From Flavobacterium xinjiangense (GTDB lineage Bacteria > Bacteroidota > Bacteroidia > Flavobacteriales > Flavobacteriaceae): a stretch of 64,000 nucleotides of DNA. Position numbers and translations under genes: made by a program. The stretch spans positions 265,091 to 329,090 of the forward strand of contig NZ_FRCL01000003.1 of the NCBI RefSeq assembly GCF_900142885.1. The letters are read 5' to 3'. Positions 43,498 to 55,397 of this stretch are shown piece by piece. Position 1 is the stretch's first letter, and each line of letters starts with the position of its first letter. The notes beneath the pieces were generated by a model. It searched no databases and was not told where the DNA came from. It was given only the letters and a program-made list of their open reading frames with translations.

Positions 43498-45108
43498 TTA
43501 TTGCTTTATTATTTTTCCGGTTTTAGAAAAAAGTCCAGATTCTAATTTATAAACATAGGTTCCTTTTTCAAGGGATTCCAAAGAAACATTTGATGTTTCT
43601 GTTGTTATATCACTATTTAATATTTTTTGTCCTAAAGCAGTATAAATGAAAAACGACCCTTTATCATGGCCTTCTGGCAGAGAAATGGATATGGAGTCAT
43701 TTACTGGATTTGGATACAATATAAAATCATTTTTTGAAAAAGCATTTATAGAAAGTGTATACGCTGTGCCAAAATTTGGAATACCAAATCCATATTGATT
43801 ATTAGGAGTCGCGAATCTATCACCTGATTTTATGATTAAATCTCTGATTTCCTTATTTGTTTTAAGTGGAAATGCCTGCCACAAACAAGCGACCATCCCT
43901 GCCATAATTGGACTAGAAAATGAAGTCCCGTTTGCTGTTACAACATTACCTAACGCATCAGCTACAACATCTGATTGTCCTTGAGCCATAACATCCGGTT
44001 TTATACGATTATCACTCGTCGGCCCAATCGAACTAAATGAAGCCTGTGCTTTTGCAGAATTTACAGCTCCTACCGCAATCACCGAAACTGCATCAGCAGG
44101 TACTGAAATATGTGGCTCTGATGTATTCCCTGAATTACCGGCTGCCGTTACGATAATCATCCCTCGGCTAAACGCTATTTCAGCTCCTCTTGACATATAA
44201 GTAGTAGTTCCATTCATTTCACTATATTTATGGCTATACGCGGTATTATCATATTCAAAATAACCTAAAGAGGTATTTATGATATCTACGCCCAAACTGT
44301 CTGATTTTTCTGCAGCTTCCACCCAAAGTGATTCTTCCACAGGATTTTCGGTGGGATCATCTTCTGTAATGAATAAATAGTATAGAGCATCTGGTGCTGT
44401 TCCTACCAATGCATTTTCTTTATAACCGCCCATGGCTGAAAGAACGGATGTTCCGTGTGAAACTCCGGTGTAAAAATCAGGATTTCTCAATACAAAATTG
44501 TAGCCTCCCAAAATTTGATTATTATCTCTCAATCTTTGAAAAGGTTGTGTGGTATTAACACCCGGAAAACCAGCATCTAGAACTGCTATTATCTTACCTG
44601 AACCCGTATAATTTTGTTGGTGCAATTGATGTCCATTCAACATCTGAATTTGATTAGCCGAGCTTCCGTAAGCATAATCAATTTTAGTTTTGGTAATCTT
44701 ATCAGCGTTTCTAATTTTTTTTACCTTCGCAATATTCCCAACGATATTCAGCGATTTATCCGCAAAATCGATTTTATTGACAAAAGAAAATGTTTTTACT
44801 GAATTTATTACTGCTTGTGTGCCACGAACATGAATTGCATTTAACCATTTTGATTTGGCTAAAACAGAAATACCAGCGACGTTTTTTACTTGGTTTATAT
44901 AAGATTGCTCGATAGGAATATCTTTAGAATCTAATGGTATCTTTTGATTACTTCTTCTGTCCAACGCCCTTTGCGACAGCATTTTTAATGGGGAATCAAA
45001 GTACATTTGAGTATTTGATTTTGCATTAAAGTAAACCCAAGCATCTTGTACTTGCGAAAAAACAGTTGCTGTAGTGAATATCAAAAGAAACACATAGAAT
45101 TTTCTCAT
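43498..45108 (-). CDS. S8 subtilisin-like serine protease with T9SS type A sorting domain
   Basis: 536 residues: signal peptide, pro-region (about 20-140), S8 catalytic domain with Asp in IAVLDAGFPG, His in VSHGTSVLSAMGG and Ser in NGTSFSSPIMAGMVACLWQ. The last 80 residues (DFILYPNPVNDSISISLPEG ... GTYVYKLESG) are a type A C-terminal domain that directs export through the type IX secretion system to the cell surface. It lies 15 bases upstream of the nitronate monooxygenase gene, in the same direction. Confidence 0.94.
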   Translation of the reverse strand: MRKFYVFLLIFTTATVFSQVQDAWVYFNAKSNTQMYFDSPLKMLSQRALDRRSNQKIPLDSKDIPIEQSYINQVKNVAGISVLAKSKWLNAIHVRGTQAVINSVKTFSFVNKIDFADKSLNIVGNIAKVKKIRNADKITKTKIDYAYGSSANQIQMLNGHQLHQQNYTGSGKIIAVLDAGFPGVNTTQPFQRLRDNNQILGGYNFVLRNPDFYTGVSHGTSVLSAMGGYKENALVGTAPDALYYLFITEDDPTENPVEESLWVEAAEKSDSLGVDIINTSLGYFEYDNTAYSHKYSEMNGTTTYMSRGAEIAFSRGMIIVTAAGNSGNTSEPHISVPADAVSVIAVGAVNSAKAQASFSSIGPTSDNRIKPDVMAQGQSDVVADALGNVVTANGTSFSSPIMAGMVACLWQAFPLKTNKEIRDLIIKSGDRFATPNNQYGFGIPNFGTAYTLSINAFSKNDFILYPNPVNDSISISLPEGHDKGSFFIYTALGQKILNSDITTETSNVSLESLEKGTYVYKLESGLFSKTGKIIKQ

Positions 45109-45237
45109 AGTTAAAATATTAATGTTAAAAAGGAAACTTTATTTATTTCTATAGAACTCTACTATTTAAAATTCATGATATCATTTTACTTCTAAAAAGC
45201 TAGATGATTTATAAACCTTCAAAAATAAAGTACTAAA

Positions 45238-46425
45238 CTAAGAAATAACTCCGGAACCAACTAATTCATCACCTAAATACCAAGCAACAAATTGTCCTTC
45301 AGTTATAGCGGACTGTGGCTCTTCAAATGAAACATACATTCCGTTTTCAAACTGATGCAGAGTTGCTTTTTGCAAAGGTTGTCTATACCGAATTCTTGCC
45401 AATACATCCATTGTTTTGCCATTGGCTAAAGCCAAATCCGTTCGGATCCAATGTACTTCGGATTTTTCAACAAACAATGCTTTTTTAAACAATCCGGGAT
45501 GCTGACTGCTTAATCCGGTATAAATAGTATTCGTGGCAACATTTGTGGAAATTATAAACAAAGGATCTGTTGTTCCTCCTACATTCAATCCTTTGCGTTG
45601 ACCTGTTGTAAAATAATGAGCCCCTTGATGGTTTCCTACTACTTTTCCCATTTCAGGAATGTAGTCAATCTTTTTTGCCTCAAGCACTAATCCATCTTCA
45701 ACAGACAATAATTTAGGCGCATCTATATTGTAAACAGGATTATTTTTATCGATTTGAATAATTAATCCTTCTTTAGGTTGTAATTTTTGTTGCAAAAATT
45801 CAGGTAAACGTACTTTCCCTATGAAACATAATCCTTGCGAATCTTTCTTTTCGGCAGTAACCAAATCCATTTGAGCCGCAATTTCACGAACTTCTGGCTT
45901 TGTTAATTCACCAATTGGAAATAACGATTTTGCCAATTGCTCTTGTGACAATTGACAAAGAAAATAAGACTGATCTTTATTATTATCTGCTCCGGCTAAC
46001 AATTGATAAACGGGTTCACCGTCAACTTCAATTTCACTTTTTTTACAATAATGACCTGTTGCCACATAGTCCGCGCCAAGACTCATTGCAATTTTCATAA
46101 AAACGTCAAATTTTATTTCACGATTACAAAGTACATCTGGATTTGGAGTTCGTCCTTTTTCGTACTCTCTGAACATATAATCAACAATTTTCTCTTGGTA
46201 TTGTTCGCTTAAATCTACCGTTTGAAAAGGAATTCCTAATTTTTCGGCTACTAAAAGTGCATCATTACTATCCTCAAGCCATGGACATTCATTAGAAATA
46301 GTCACTGAATCATCATGCCAATTTTTCATAAAAAGACCTATAACCTCATATCCTTGTTGTTGCAACAAATAAGCGGCAACACTTGAATCTACACCCCCTG
46401 AAAGTCCTACAACAACACGCTTCAT
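45238..46425 (-). CDS. mnmA: tRNA-specific 2-thiouridylase MnmA
   Basis: 395 residues. It adds sulfur to U34 in the wobble position of tRNA for Lys, Glu and Gln. The PP-loop [15 protein letters not shown] is at 6-20. The two catalytic cysteines are in [12 protein letters not shown] and GLCFIGK. The C-terminal beta-barrel binds tRNA ([25 protein letters not shown]). The ATG at 46425 gives the usual N-terminus. Confidence 0.96.
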   Translation of the reverse strand: MKRVVVGLSGGVDSSVAAYLLQQQGYEVIGLFMKNWHDDSVTISNECPWLEDSNDALLVAEKLGIPFQTVDLSEQYQEKIVDYMFREYEKGRTPNPDVLCNREIKFDVFMKIAMSLGADYVATGHYCKKSEIEVDGEPVYQLLAGADNNKDQSYFLCQLSQEQLAKSLFPIGELTKPEVREIAAQMDLVTAEKKDSQGLCFIGKVRLPEFLQQKLQPKEGLIIQIDKNNPVYNIDAPKLLSVEDGLVLEAKKIDYIPEMGKVVGNHQGAHYFTTGQRKGLNVGGTTDPLFIISTNVATNTIYTGLSSQHPGLFKKALFVEKSEVHWIRTDLALANGKTMDVLARIRYRQPLQKATLHQFENGMYVSFEEPQSAITEGQFVAWYLGDELVGSGVIS

Positions 46426-46454
46426 CTTCAAAAAATTAAAATTTTATAAGGGTG

Positions 46455-46462
46455 CAAAGTTA
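46455..46462 (-). promoter_or_regulatory. -7 box TAACTTTG of mnmA
   Basis: Perfect TAnnTTTG match followed by CACCC, about 30 bases upstream of the ATG. Confidence 0.65.
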
Positions 46463-46485
46463 CGAAAGATTTATTAAGTCTTAAG

Positions 46486-47202
46486 TTAATTGTTTTTGGA
46501 TTTTGTTGCATTTTCAGGGTTGCTCATATTGACAGTTTTGACTGGTTTTCCCTTTTCGAAAAACTGCCAAACACCTGATTTTTTACCATTTAAAAATTGA
46601 CCTTTCGAAACAACATTTCCATCGGTATCTTTGAAAAATGCCAATCCATTGTACTCGTTGTTCTTAAAAATAGACTCTTCAAGCACAATTCCATTCTCAG
46701 TATATTTTTTATAAACCCCTTCTTTCAAGTTGTTTTTGTAATTAATTAGCTCCGCAATTTTGCCATTACTATAATATACGGTTCGCAAACCTTCCAGCTT
46801 TCCTTGCTTATAATTTTCAGTTGCCATAATGTTTTTTGAAGCCAGATGGTAATACTTCCATGGTCCGTCAAATAATTTATTTACCACTTTACCCTCACTC
46901 ACTTTATTTTTAGACTGATCATAAAATATGGTATAAGCAGAATTATCTTTGGCATTGAATTCCCTAGTGGCAATTATGGATTTTGCCTTGGTATCATCAT
47001 AAAAATTGAAAACTCCAATTTCTTTTCCATGAACAAAAGTCCCTTCATATCTTGGTCTTTTTGATTCTTCGTAAAACCCTTTCCATAGTCCATGTTTTTT
47101 TCCTTTTTCATCTAGTTTATTGAAATCTGTTTGGGAAAATATACTTTGACAAAAGCATAGGAGTATAATAACTTTAAAAAAACTAAACTTAATATTTTTC
47201 AT
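46486..47202 (-). CDS. MORN-repeat (YwqK-like) secreted protein
   Basis: 238 residues from ATG 47202, with a signal peptide (KNIKFSFFKVIILLCFCQSIFSQ). About seven MORN-variant repeats of the type 'G.W..Y....L......G..EG....Y..NG' follow (LDEKGKKHGLWKGFYEE, KLEGLRTVYYSNGKIAEL, NLKEGVYKKYTENG, KSGVWQFFEKGK). Such proteins are often annotated as YwqK-type antitoxins, but no toxin is next to it and a secreted copy is unlikely to be an antitoxin. Role unknown. Confidence 0.85.
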   Translation of the reverse strand: MKNIKFSFFKVIILLCFCQSIFSQTDFNKLDEKGKKHGLWKGFYEESKRPRYEGTFVHGKEIGVFNFYDDTKAKSIIATREFNAKDNSAYTIFYDQSKNKVSEGKVVNKLFDGPWKYYHLASKNIMATENYKQGKLEGLRTVYYSNGKIAELINYKNNLKEGVYKKYTENGIVLEESIFKNNEYNGLAFFKDTDGNVVSKGQFLNGKKSGVWQFFEKGKPVKTVNMSNPENATKSKNN

Positions 47203-47692
47203 TATATCTTTTAATTTAGGAGCATTTAGTAAGAACAACTTTATTGCCTTTTTATTTCAACAAATTTACATTTTATATTAGAAGTGACCCTTTTATTCTT
47301 TTTAGATTTACAAAACATAATTTGATTGATTTAAATTCTAAAATTCAATACCAAAATCTTCCATTTATACTTTTGAACTCAAGCATTCTTACAGTTGCAA
47401 AACAGCCTTTAGAATCAAAAAAGCCTATAATATCATAATAAACCAAATGTCATCAATGATAATCAAAAAGTGATTTTATCAATTGTTCAATTTAATAGAT
47501 AGCTAATAGCATACCATATTTCACTAAAACAACCTATATCGCTAATATTAAGCCCCTTACATGGTTATTTTCAAATTAAACAATAATAAAAAAAAACATA
47601 AATTTTTAATTTGTTTTATCTTTTAACAAAAATATTAAACATTTAATAAAAACAAATATTTAATTTAGCGTAAACAATTAAAAATCAACACT
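47203..47692. other. Gene-free AT-rich region between divergent genes
   Basis: 490 bases of very AT-rich DNA. It must hold the promoters of the MORN protein (-) and the fasciclin lipoprotein (+), but no clear TAnnTTTG box was found. No repeat or hairpin stands out. A 64-codon frame at 47244-47438 has no coding character. Confidence 0.5.
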
Positions 47693-48655
47693 ATGAAAAA
47701 TTCATTAAAAATTAAATGTTTAGCCTTGCTAACATTTTTCGCAATCGTAGGAACATCATGTGATAATAACGATGATGACAATTCTGCACCCGTAGACAAT
47801 ACAATCACAGGAAAAGCAATTGCTACAACGAATTTAAGCATCTTGGTTCAGGCACTTGTCAAAGCAGATTTAGCCACAACCTTACAAGGTGCTGGTCCGT
47901 TTACCGTTTTCGCACCTACTAACGATGCCTTTACAGCCTTTCTTGCCACAACTCCTTATGCTACCATAAATGATGTGCCAAAAGAAGTCTTAACCCAAAT
48001 TTTACTAAATCACGTTGTAACAGGTGCTGTGAAATCCAGCGATTTGTCAACTGGATATATAAAAACATTGGCAAAAGGTTCCGCTTCAGCAACCAATACG
48101 TTGAGTATGTTTGTAAACACTTCCGGAGGAGTAAAACTAAATGGAGTCGCAAAAGTAACAACTGCTGACATCATGGCTTCTAATGGCGTAATACACATCG
48201 TGGACAAAGTAATTGGCTTGCCTACCATTGTGACCCATGCAACTGCAAATCCAAATTTCACTTCTTTAGTTGGGGCTTTAACTGGAGCGGGGCAACCTAA
48301 TTTTGTTTCCATTTTATCTGGACCTGGGCCTTTTACAGTATTTGCGCCTACTAATGACGCTTTTACAGCGTTAAATGCAGAACTAGCACCAGGAGGAATT
48401 GCAGGTGTTTCTGCTGCAAATTTGACAAAAGTTTTACAATATCACGTAGTTTCTGGAAATGTATTGGCCGCTAGTTTAACCGAAGGTCAAGTAGTTGCAA
48501 CGCTTCAAACACCACAAACTTTTACTATTCAATTAACTGGCGGAGCAAAAATAAAGGATGCAAATAATAGAATATCAACGATAATTGCAACTGATGTACA
48601 ATGCTCAAATGGAGTGATTCATGTTCTTAACAAAGTCCTGTTGCCTATTCTATAA
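47693..48655 (+). CDS. Lipoprotein with two fasciclin (FAS1) domains
   Basis: 320 residues with lipobox VGTSC (signal KIKCLALLTFFAIVGTSC) and an Asp/Asn-rich linker. Two FAS1 domains follow (about 45-168 and 178-319). Each has the pattern GPFTVFAPTNDAFTAF/L and NGVIHIVDKV or NGVIHVLNKV, the two conserved FAS1 boxes. FAS1 domains mediate adhesion, so a surface or matrix role is likely. It is followed by a strong terminator. Confidence 0.93.
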   Translation: MKNSLKIKCLALLTFFAIVGTSCDNNDDDNSAPVDNTITGKAIATTNLSILVQALVKADLATTLQGAGPFTVFAPTNDAFTAFLATTPYATINDVPKEVLTQILLNHVVTGAVKSSDLSTGYIKTLAKGSASATNTLSMFVNTSGGVKLNGVAKVTTADIMASNGVIHIVDKVIGLPTIVTHATANPNFTSLVGALTGAGQPNFVSILSGPGPFTVFAPTNDAFTALNAELAPGGIAGVSAANLTKVLQYHVVSGNVLAASLTEGQVVATLQTPQTFTIQLTGGAKIKDANNRISTIIATDVQCSNGVIHVLNKVLLPIL

Positions 48656-48674
48656 GAAAAAATATGTCAAAAAA

Positions 48675-48700
48675 AAAGCTCCCTATTTTCAGGGAGCTTT
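48675..48700. terminator. Bidirectional terminator
   Basis: A perfect 10-bp stem AAAGCTCCCT/AGGGAGCTTT with a 6-base loop and A/T runs, between the convergent fasciclin and yidC genes. Confidence 0.88.
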
Positions 48701-48722
48701 TTAGCTTATAATCTACAAAGAA

Positions 48723-50627
48723 TTACTTCTTTTTATCTTTTGCTTTTTGAGCTTCAGCTTGCTCCATAACTTCTTGAAGTTTTTGTTGGAACTTACCTTG
48801 TTTTTTTGGCTCTTTCAATTTGTTCTGTTGAATTTGCGCATGTATTCTATCGCTATCAACAATATAATTTTTAATAACAAACATGATTCCTATCGTAATC
48901 AAATTGGAAATAAAGTTATACAAACTCAATCCAGCACCATAGCTATTGAAGAAAATTAACATCATAATTGGCGAAATATAAATCATGTATTTCATCATTT
49001 TTGCCATATCCGGCATTCCTTCTTGTTGTGGAGCTGCCATTTGTTGGTCCCCGGAAGTCATTTTCATATAAAAGAAAATCGCTATTGCAGCCAATATTGG
49101 AAACAAACTGATATGATCTCCATACATAGGAACATGGAAAGGTAATTTTACAACTTGGTCAAAAGAAGATAAATCGTCTGCCCAAAGGAAGCTTTTTTGT
49201 CTTAACTCGAAAGCAGATGGAAAAAACTGAAATGAAGCATACATAAAAGGCAGCTGAATCAAGGCTGGAATACATCCTGCCATTGGGTTCACCCCAGCTT
49301 TATTGTACAATTTCATCGTTTCCTGTTGTTTCTTCATTGGGTCTTTTTTGAATTTTTCTCCCAATTCCGTAATTTCAGGTCGCAATACTTTCATTTTGGC
49401 CTGCGACAAAAATGATTTATAAGTAATAGGCGACATCGCAATTTTGATGATAATTGTAAAAATAATTATCGCAATGCCATAAGCAATGTAAGAACTTAAG
49501 AATCCGAATAATGGAATAAACACGAATTTGTTAATCCATCCGAAAATACCCCAACCTAAAGGAATAATTTTCTCTAAATTTTTATCGTATGCCTTTAAAG
49601 TCTTATAATCAGATGGTCCAAAATACCAGCTCATTTTATGATCTATCTCACCATTGGTAAATGCTAAAGGCACTTTTGCATTAAATTGTTTAATAAATGT
49701 AGTATCAACTTTTTCGTCAACAACTAATTTATTAGACTTCAATGTTGATTTTGCAAACGGAGTATCAGTCAATAAAATCGTACTGAAAAAATGCTGTTTG
49801 AATGCAATAAATTTTACATTTTCAGGTGTTTCTTCTTTGTCTTTTCCGTCTCCTACATTGTTAAATTTTTCATCGCCATATTCATAATTCAATAAAGTGT
49901 AACGATCTTCATAAGCGATACTTTTTTCCGTTCTAAAAGTTTTCAAATTCCACTCTAAATCCAATGGTTTAGCCGTATTCAAAACTTTATTTAATCCTTG
50001 TGAACGAATATCAAAACCAACCATAAAATCGTTTGGTTTCAAAATGTATTTGTATTCCAGAAATTCATTTGGACCTGCTTTCAATTTCATAGAAAGAATT
50101 TGATCCGCTCCTACTTTTGTAAGTGTTGGTTCAAAATACAAATCTTTGGTATTTAAAGTACGATTGTCACTTGTCAACAATTGAACATTTAAATCGGCAT
50201 TGTTGTCCTTAATCAATTCAACTAATTGACCTGATCCTTTCTTAAATTTTTCGAAATTTTTCAAAGTTGCTTCAACAATATACCCACCTTTATTTGCAAT
50301 TTTTAATTTTACAAATTCATTTTCGATAGTAGTGTAAGCAGCCTTAGCGGAAGGAAGTGTAGCTGAATAAGCAAAATTTCCTAAGGATTTTTGCAATTGA
50401 GCCAGTTGCGTTGAATCTCCGGTGGCAGCAACTGCAACGGTAGCTGTTGCTACAGCTTTATCAGATAATTCTTTGGCTTTAGCCTCTTTGATTACTAATT
50501 CTTTTTGCGCTTTTTCTGCTGCAATAGCTTTTTCATCTGGTTTGTTTTGGTACATTATCCAAAGCAAAATTCCAAAAATCAATACAAAACCAATAATCGA
50601 ATTGAGGTCTAATTTTTTTTCTTTCAT
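48723..50627 (-). CDS. yidC: Membrane protein insertase YidC
   Basis: 634 residues. It inserts and folds inner-membrane proteins with or without SecYEG. An N-terminal membrane helix (9-25), a large periplasmic domain (about 85-350), then the conserved 60KD core with five helices (370-590: FVFIPLFGFLSSYIAYGIAIIIFTIIIKIAMSPITYKSFLSQAKM, MAGCIPALIQLPFMYASFQF, LYNFISNLITIGIMFVIKNYI). The Lys-rich tail binds ribosomes. The tail and Ala/Lys-rich linker are typical of Bacteroidetes. It lies 65 bases after pyrG, probably in one transcript. Confidence 0.96.
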   Translation of the reverse strand: MKEKKLDLNSIIGFVLIFGILLWIMYQNKPDEKAIAAEKAQKELVIKEAKAKELSDKAVATATVAVAATGDSTQLAQLQKSLGNFAYSATLPSAKAAYTTIENEFVKLKIANKGGYIVEATLKNFEKFKKGSGQLVELIKDNNADLNVQLLTSDNRTLNTKDLYFEPTLTKVGADQILSMKLKAGPNEFLEYKYILKPNDFMVGFDIRSQGLNKVLNTAKPLDLEWNLKTFRTEKSIAYEDRYTLLNYEYGDEKFNNVGDGKDKEETPENVKFIAFKQHFFSTILLTDTPFAKSTLKSNKLVVDEKVDTTFIKQFNAKVPLAFTNGEIDHKMSWYFGPSDYKTLKAYDKNLEKIIPLGWGIFGWINKFVFIPLFGFLSSYIAYGIAIIIFTIIIKIAMSPITYKSFLSQAKMKVLRPEITELGEKFKKDPMKKQQETMKLYNKAGVNPMAGCIPALIQLPFMYASFQFFPSAFELRQKSFLWADDLSSFDQVVKLPFHVPMYGDHISLFPILAAIAIFFYMKMTSGDQQMAAPQQEGMPDMAKMMKYMIYISPIMMLIFFNSYGAGLSLYNFISNLITIGIMFVIKNYIVDSDRIHAQIQQNKLKEPKKQGKFQQKLQEVMEQAEAQKAKDKKK

Positions 50628-50692
50628 TATTCTATTTAAAAAAGTTTAATCTATTAGTATAAAGTTTGATGAATTGTTTCAAAAAACAGGAA

Positions 50693-52387
<1,695 letters not shown>

Positions 52388-52537
52388 TTAGACAATGAGA
52401 AAATAAAGCAAGGATAAAATTAAATTATTCAATCAATTAAAGGATAAAAACAACAAATTAGCGGAGTAGACAATTAAAAAAAGATAAAAATCTAATTAAC
52501 ATAAATTATCTAATTTTCTAATTGACGAATTTCTAAA

Positions 52538-52768
52538 TTATGGTTTTGGGTACCGTTTTTTTATATTTCTAATTAACTCTTCAAGACCATTGAGTTTTAA
52601 TTCGTAAATCAGTTGCAACTGCTCGCCTAACTCCCCTTTTGGGAATCCCTTGTTACTATACCAAACAACATAATATTCAGGCAAATCGATAAGAAACTTG
52701 CCTTCATATTTACCAAAAGGCATTTTAGTATGAGCTAGTTTAATTAGCTTTTTTTGGTTTTGATCCAT
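52538..52768 (-). CDS. DUF3820-family small protein
   Basis: 76 residues (LIKLAHTKMPFGKYEGKFLIDLPEYYVVWYSNKGFPKGELGEQLQLIYELKLNGLEELI). DUF3820 is also known as the putative quorum-sensing-regulated virulence factor family, with a fold like parts of exonucleases; function is not known. It lies downstream of the OsmC gene, behind a strong terminator. Confidence 0.85.
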   Translation of the reverse strand: MDQNQKKLIKLAHTKMPFGKYEGKFLIDLPEYYVVWYSNKGFPKGELGEQLQLIYELKLNGLEELIRNIKKRYPKP

Positions 52769-52783
52769 TTTATTTTAATAAAA

Positions 52784-52838
52784 AAGCAAGAGACAGCAAC
52801 AAGAAGTAAATACGCTTTCTTGTTGCTGTCTCTTGCTT
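52784..52838. terminator. Very long terminator hairpin (22-bp perfect stem)
   Basis: The arms at 52784-52805 and 52817-52838 are perfectly complementary over 22 bp around an 11-base loop. On the minus strand a T run follows, which fits a terminator of the OsmC gene. The stem is twice as long as the other terminators in the window. Confidence 0.8.
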
Positions 52839-52849
52839 CTAAACACTAT

Positions 52850-53251
52850 TTATTTCCAGTTAAAAGTAATTCTCTTCTCTATTTCTGTATTCAAACTCAT
52901 AAAAACAGGACAGGTCATTGCGGTTCTCTCCAGAATAGTTATGTCTTTTTGATCATTTGTTCCTTCCATTTCAAACGTAATTTCTATAACACCTATTCTT
53001 CTTGGTTCGGCATTCATTATTTTTGTTACGGCAGCGGTAGATCCTTTTAAATCTACATTCATATCACGAGCTTTTATTCCCATAACGGTCATCATACAAC
53101 TTGCTAAAGCATTTGCAACTGTATCCGTTGGAGAGAAAGCTTCCCCTTTTCCATTATTATCTAAAGGTGCATCCGATATGATTTCATTTCCAGATTGCAC
53201 ATGTATTGATGACGTTCTTAAATCGCCTAAGTAAGTTACTTTTGATGTCAT
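52850..53251 (-). CDS. OsmC/YhfA-family protein
   Basis: 133 residues, OsmC fold. The family uses two Cys for peroxide reduction; here they are in NALASCMMTVMG and ERTAMTCPVFMSL, both in the usual places. DAPLDNNGKGEAFSPTDTVANAL is typical. It probably detoxifies organic hydroperoxides, or belongs to the YhfA branch of unknown function. Confidence 0.88.
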   Translation of the reverse strand: MTSKVTYLGDLRTSSIHVQSGNEIISDAPLDNNGKGEAFSPTDTVANALASCMMTVMGIKARDMNVDLKGSTAAVTKIMNAEPRRIGVIEITFEMEGTNDQKDITILERTAMTCPVFMSLNTEIEKRITFNWK

Positions 53252-53298
53252 AATTTTATTATTATTTATTCTACTGTCCGACTAATTACTGAATATTT

Positions 53299-55266
53299 TT
53301 AATTTGCTTCTTTTATGGTCAAATCAGTGTCGTAGTACAAGATATAAACTCCTTTATTCGTGTAACCTCCGTCTGGTTTTTTATAATATTCAAATTTATT
53401 ATCTACTTGCTCCGTTGCCATAGCATCAGCCGTTTCCTGATATGTCTTGCCTTGCGATAGTCGCATCATGGTATCAAAAGTAATATCAAAACCACGAGTC
53501 GCAAAAATATTCGGGGAAATTTTATTTATTTTTTTGAAGCTTTTTTCAAATTGCAACGCTCCTGCTGATTCATTATCACGAGTCATGGATGGATACATCA
53601 TTTTTAATTTTGTCAGATTCACGAAATTTATTTCATCCGTATCTAATGTTTCATTTGGCTCTAAAATAACTAATTGCACCTTATATGTAGCCATAGAACT
53701 CATCATAGTCGCAATAGTTGCTTTTATCATACTGGTATTTCCAGTTTCCATAACCACGTAATTTATTTTGTCTTTAACGAACAAACTCTTTAAATTTTCA
53801 GCTGACAAGCTTCCGTTTGAATTAAGAGTTGAGAATCGTACGTCTTTTTGATTTTCTTTGATATACTGTATAACCGATTCTTTTTTCTTATCGATTACCG
53901 CTATTACATTTCCACCCTTTGATCTCATATAATCAAACATTGCATTTTTAACAGCCAGAACCGTTGGAATTGTTTGGTATAAATTACTAAATGATTTTCC
54001 TACGTCTTTTGATAAAGGCGAAATTACAGGTACTTGATTTAAATTCAACAATTCTGCCGTTTTCTCTACATTACTTTGATAAAAAGGTCCAATTATCGCA
54101 TTGGCATTTTCAAGATTATTTTCCTTGATTATAGAAGCTACGTTTGATGCATTTTTTGTTTCCTGAGAATCAAAAACACTAACGTCTATTGAAAGTCCAA
54201 GTTGTTTAGCCGAATCTATAGCTGACATTGCACCAGCATAAAAATCCAAAGTCATATTTAAAAACTTATCTTTTTTCAATCGTATAGCAGTCGAATTGAT
54301 TGTATCTCCTTCAATAGCATTCATATTAAAAGGCATCAATAACACTATTTTTTTTCGGTCGTTATTCCCGCTTTTTTTAGACAAACTGCTGTATTCTTTT
54401 TTACTTTCCTGCGGCATTGAGACAGTAGACGGTATTTTCAGAGTCATTGCTTCGGTTACACCATAAGCCATAGTAGGATTTAAAGCAATCAATTCCTCCT
54501 GGCTCATCCCGAACATTTTTGATAAACTATAAAGCGTCTCTTTAGATTTTACTTCATAATTCCAATAATTTATTGGGGTGGTTACTTTTACCGCAGAAGG
54601 ATTTACAGTTTCCTTTTTCGATTCAGTTACTGCAGCAGTTTTAACTGCTTTTGAAACATTTCCTTTAATAATCAATTTATATCCAATGGGTAAATTAGAA
54701 ACAACCTCAGGATTTTTTTTCTCTAGCTCAGCAATGGTAATTCCGTATTTTTTAGCAATAGAATACTTCGTTTCCTTAGCTAGAACTTCATGATAGACTA
54801 CTGCTTCTTTTTTTACAGTTGAAGGTTTTTCAGTTGCAATCGAAGCCTTCGTTGCTGCTTTTGAAGGAATAATTAGTGTTTGTCCTATTTGCAATCCTTC
54901 TTTTTCGAGAAAAGGATTCGCTTTTTTCAATGCCTCATCAGTAACTCCATATTTCTTCTCAATACCAAAGAGCGTTTCTTTAGCTATTACCAGATGGGTT
55001 TTGGCTTGTAAATTCGTTTTAACTGGGGCAGCTGTAGTTTTCTTTGTTGCACTTTTTGGAATCAACAAAATACTGTTTGGTTTTAAACCGCTTTGCGCAT
55101 CGGGGTTTAATTGATATATATCATTTGGAGTGACATTATATTTTTGAGCAATCTGCGTGATTGTTTCTCCTTTTTCTACTTTATGTGTACTGTTTTTTTC
55201 TTGTGAGGAAACACTGAACGTAAAAAACAAACAAGCCATACAAACTGTAATAAAATACTTCATCAT
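53299..55266 (-). CDS. LysM-repeat protein fused to a periplasmic-binding-like domain
   Basis: 655 residues with a signal peptide, then four LysM repeats: THKVEKGETITQIAQKYNV (26-70), THLVIAKETLFGIEKKYGV (90-135), YHEVLAKETKYSIAKKYGI (157-200) and NYEVKSKETLYSLSKMFGM (232-276). The C-terminal half (about 305-650) has the type 1 periplasmic-binding fold (KIVLLMPFNM, ANAIIGPFYQSNVEKTAELLN, NQVPVISPLSK). LysM binds peptidoglycan. The binding partner of the second half is unknown. The order is common in Bacteroidetes. Confidence 0.9.
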   Translation of the reverse strand: MMKYFITVCMACLFFTFSVSSQEKNSTHKVEKGETITQIAQKYNVTPNDIYQLNPDAQSGLKPNSILLIPKSATKKTTAAPVKTNLQAKTHLVIAKETLFGIEKKYGVTDEALKKANPFLEKEGLQIGQTLIIPSKAATKASIATEKPSTVKKEAVVYHEVLAKETKYSIAKKYGITIAELEKKNPEVVSNLPIGYKLIIKGNVSKAVKTAAVTESKKETVNPSAVKVTTPINYWNYEVKSKETLYSLSKMFGMSQEELIALNPTMAYGVTEAMTLKIPSTVSMPQESKKEYSSLSKKSGNNDRKKIVLLMPFNMNAIEGDTINSTAIRLKKDKFLNMTLDFYAGAMSAIDSAKQLGLSIDVSVFDSQETKNASNVASIIKENNLENANAIIGPFYQSNVEKTAELLNLNQVPVISPLSKDVGKSFSNLYQTIPTVLAVKNAMFDYMRSKGGNVIAVIDKKKESVIQYIKENQKDVRFSTLNSNGSLSAENLKSLFVKDKINYVVMETGNTSMIKATIATMMSSMATYKVQLVILEPNETLDTDEINFVNLTKLKMMYPSMTRDNESAGALQFEKSFKKINKISPNIFATRGFDITFDTMMRLSQGKTYQETADAMATEQVDNKFEYYKKPDGGYTNKGVYILYYDTDLTIKEAN

Positions 55267-55397
55267 TTTTATTTATAAAAAATTATTCACTCATTAATAA
55301 CAGAACGGTATCAAATTTTATTCCAAAATCTGATACCGTTTATATAAAGAATATTAAAAAATAATTACTCTTAAAGAATAGGAACTATGTGTAAACG

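Noticed and set aside
46486..47202. Toxin-antitoxin locus suggested by the YwqK-like name.
   Set aside because: The protein is secreted and no toxin gene is adjacent.
47244..47438. 64-codon frame in the gap before the fasciclin gene.
   Set aside because: Composition follows AT-rich noncoding DNA and no promoter or conserved motif supports it.
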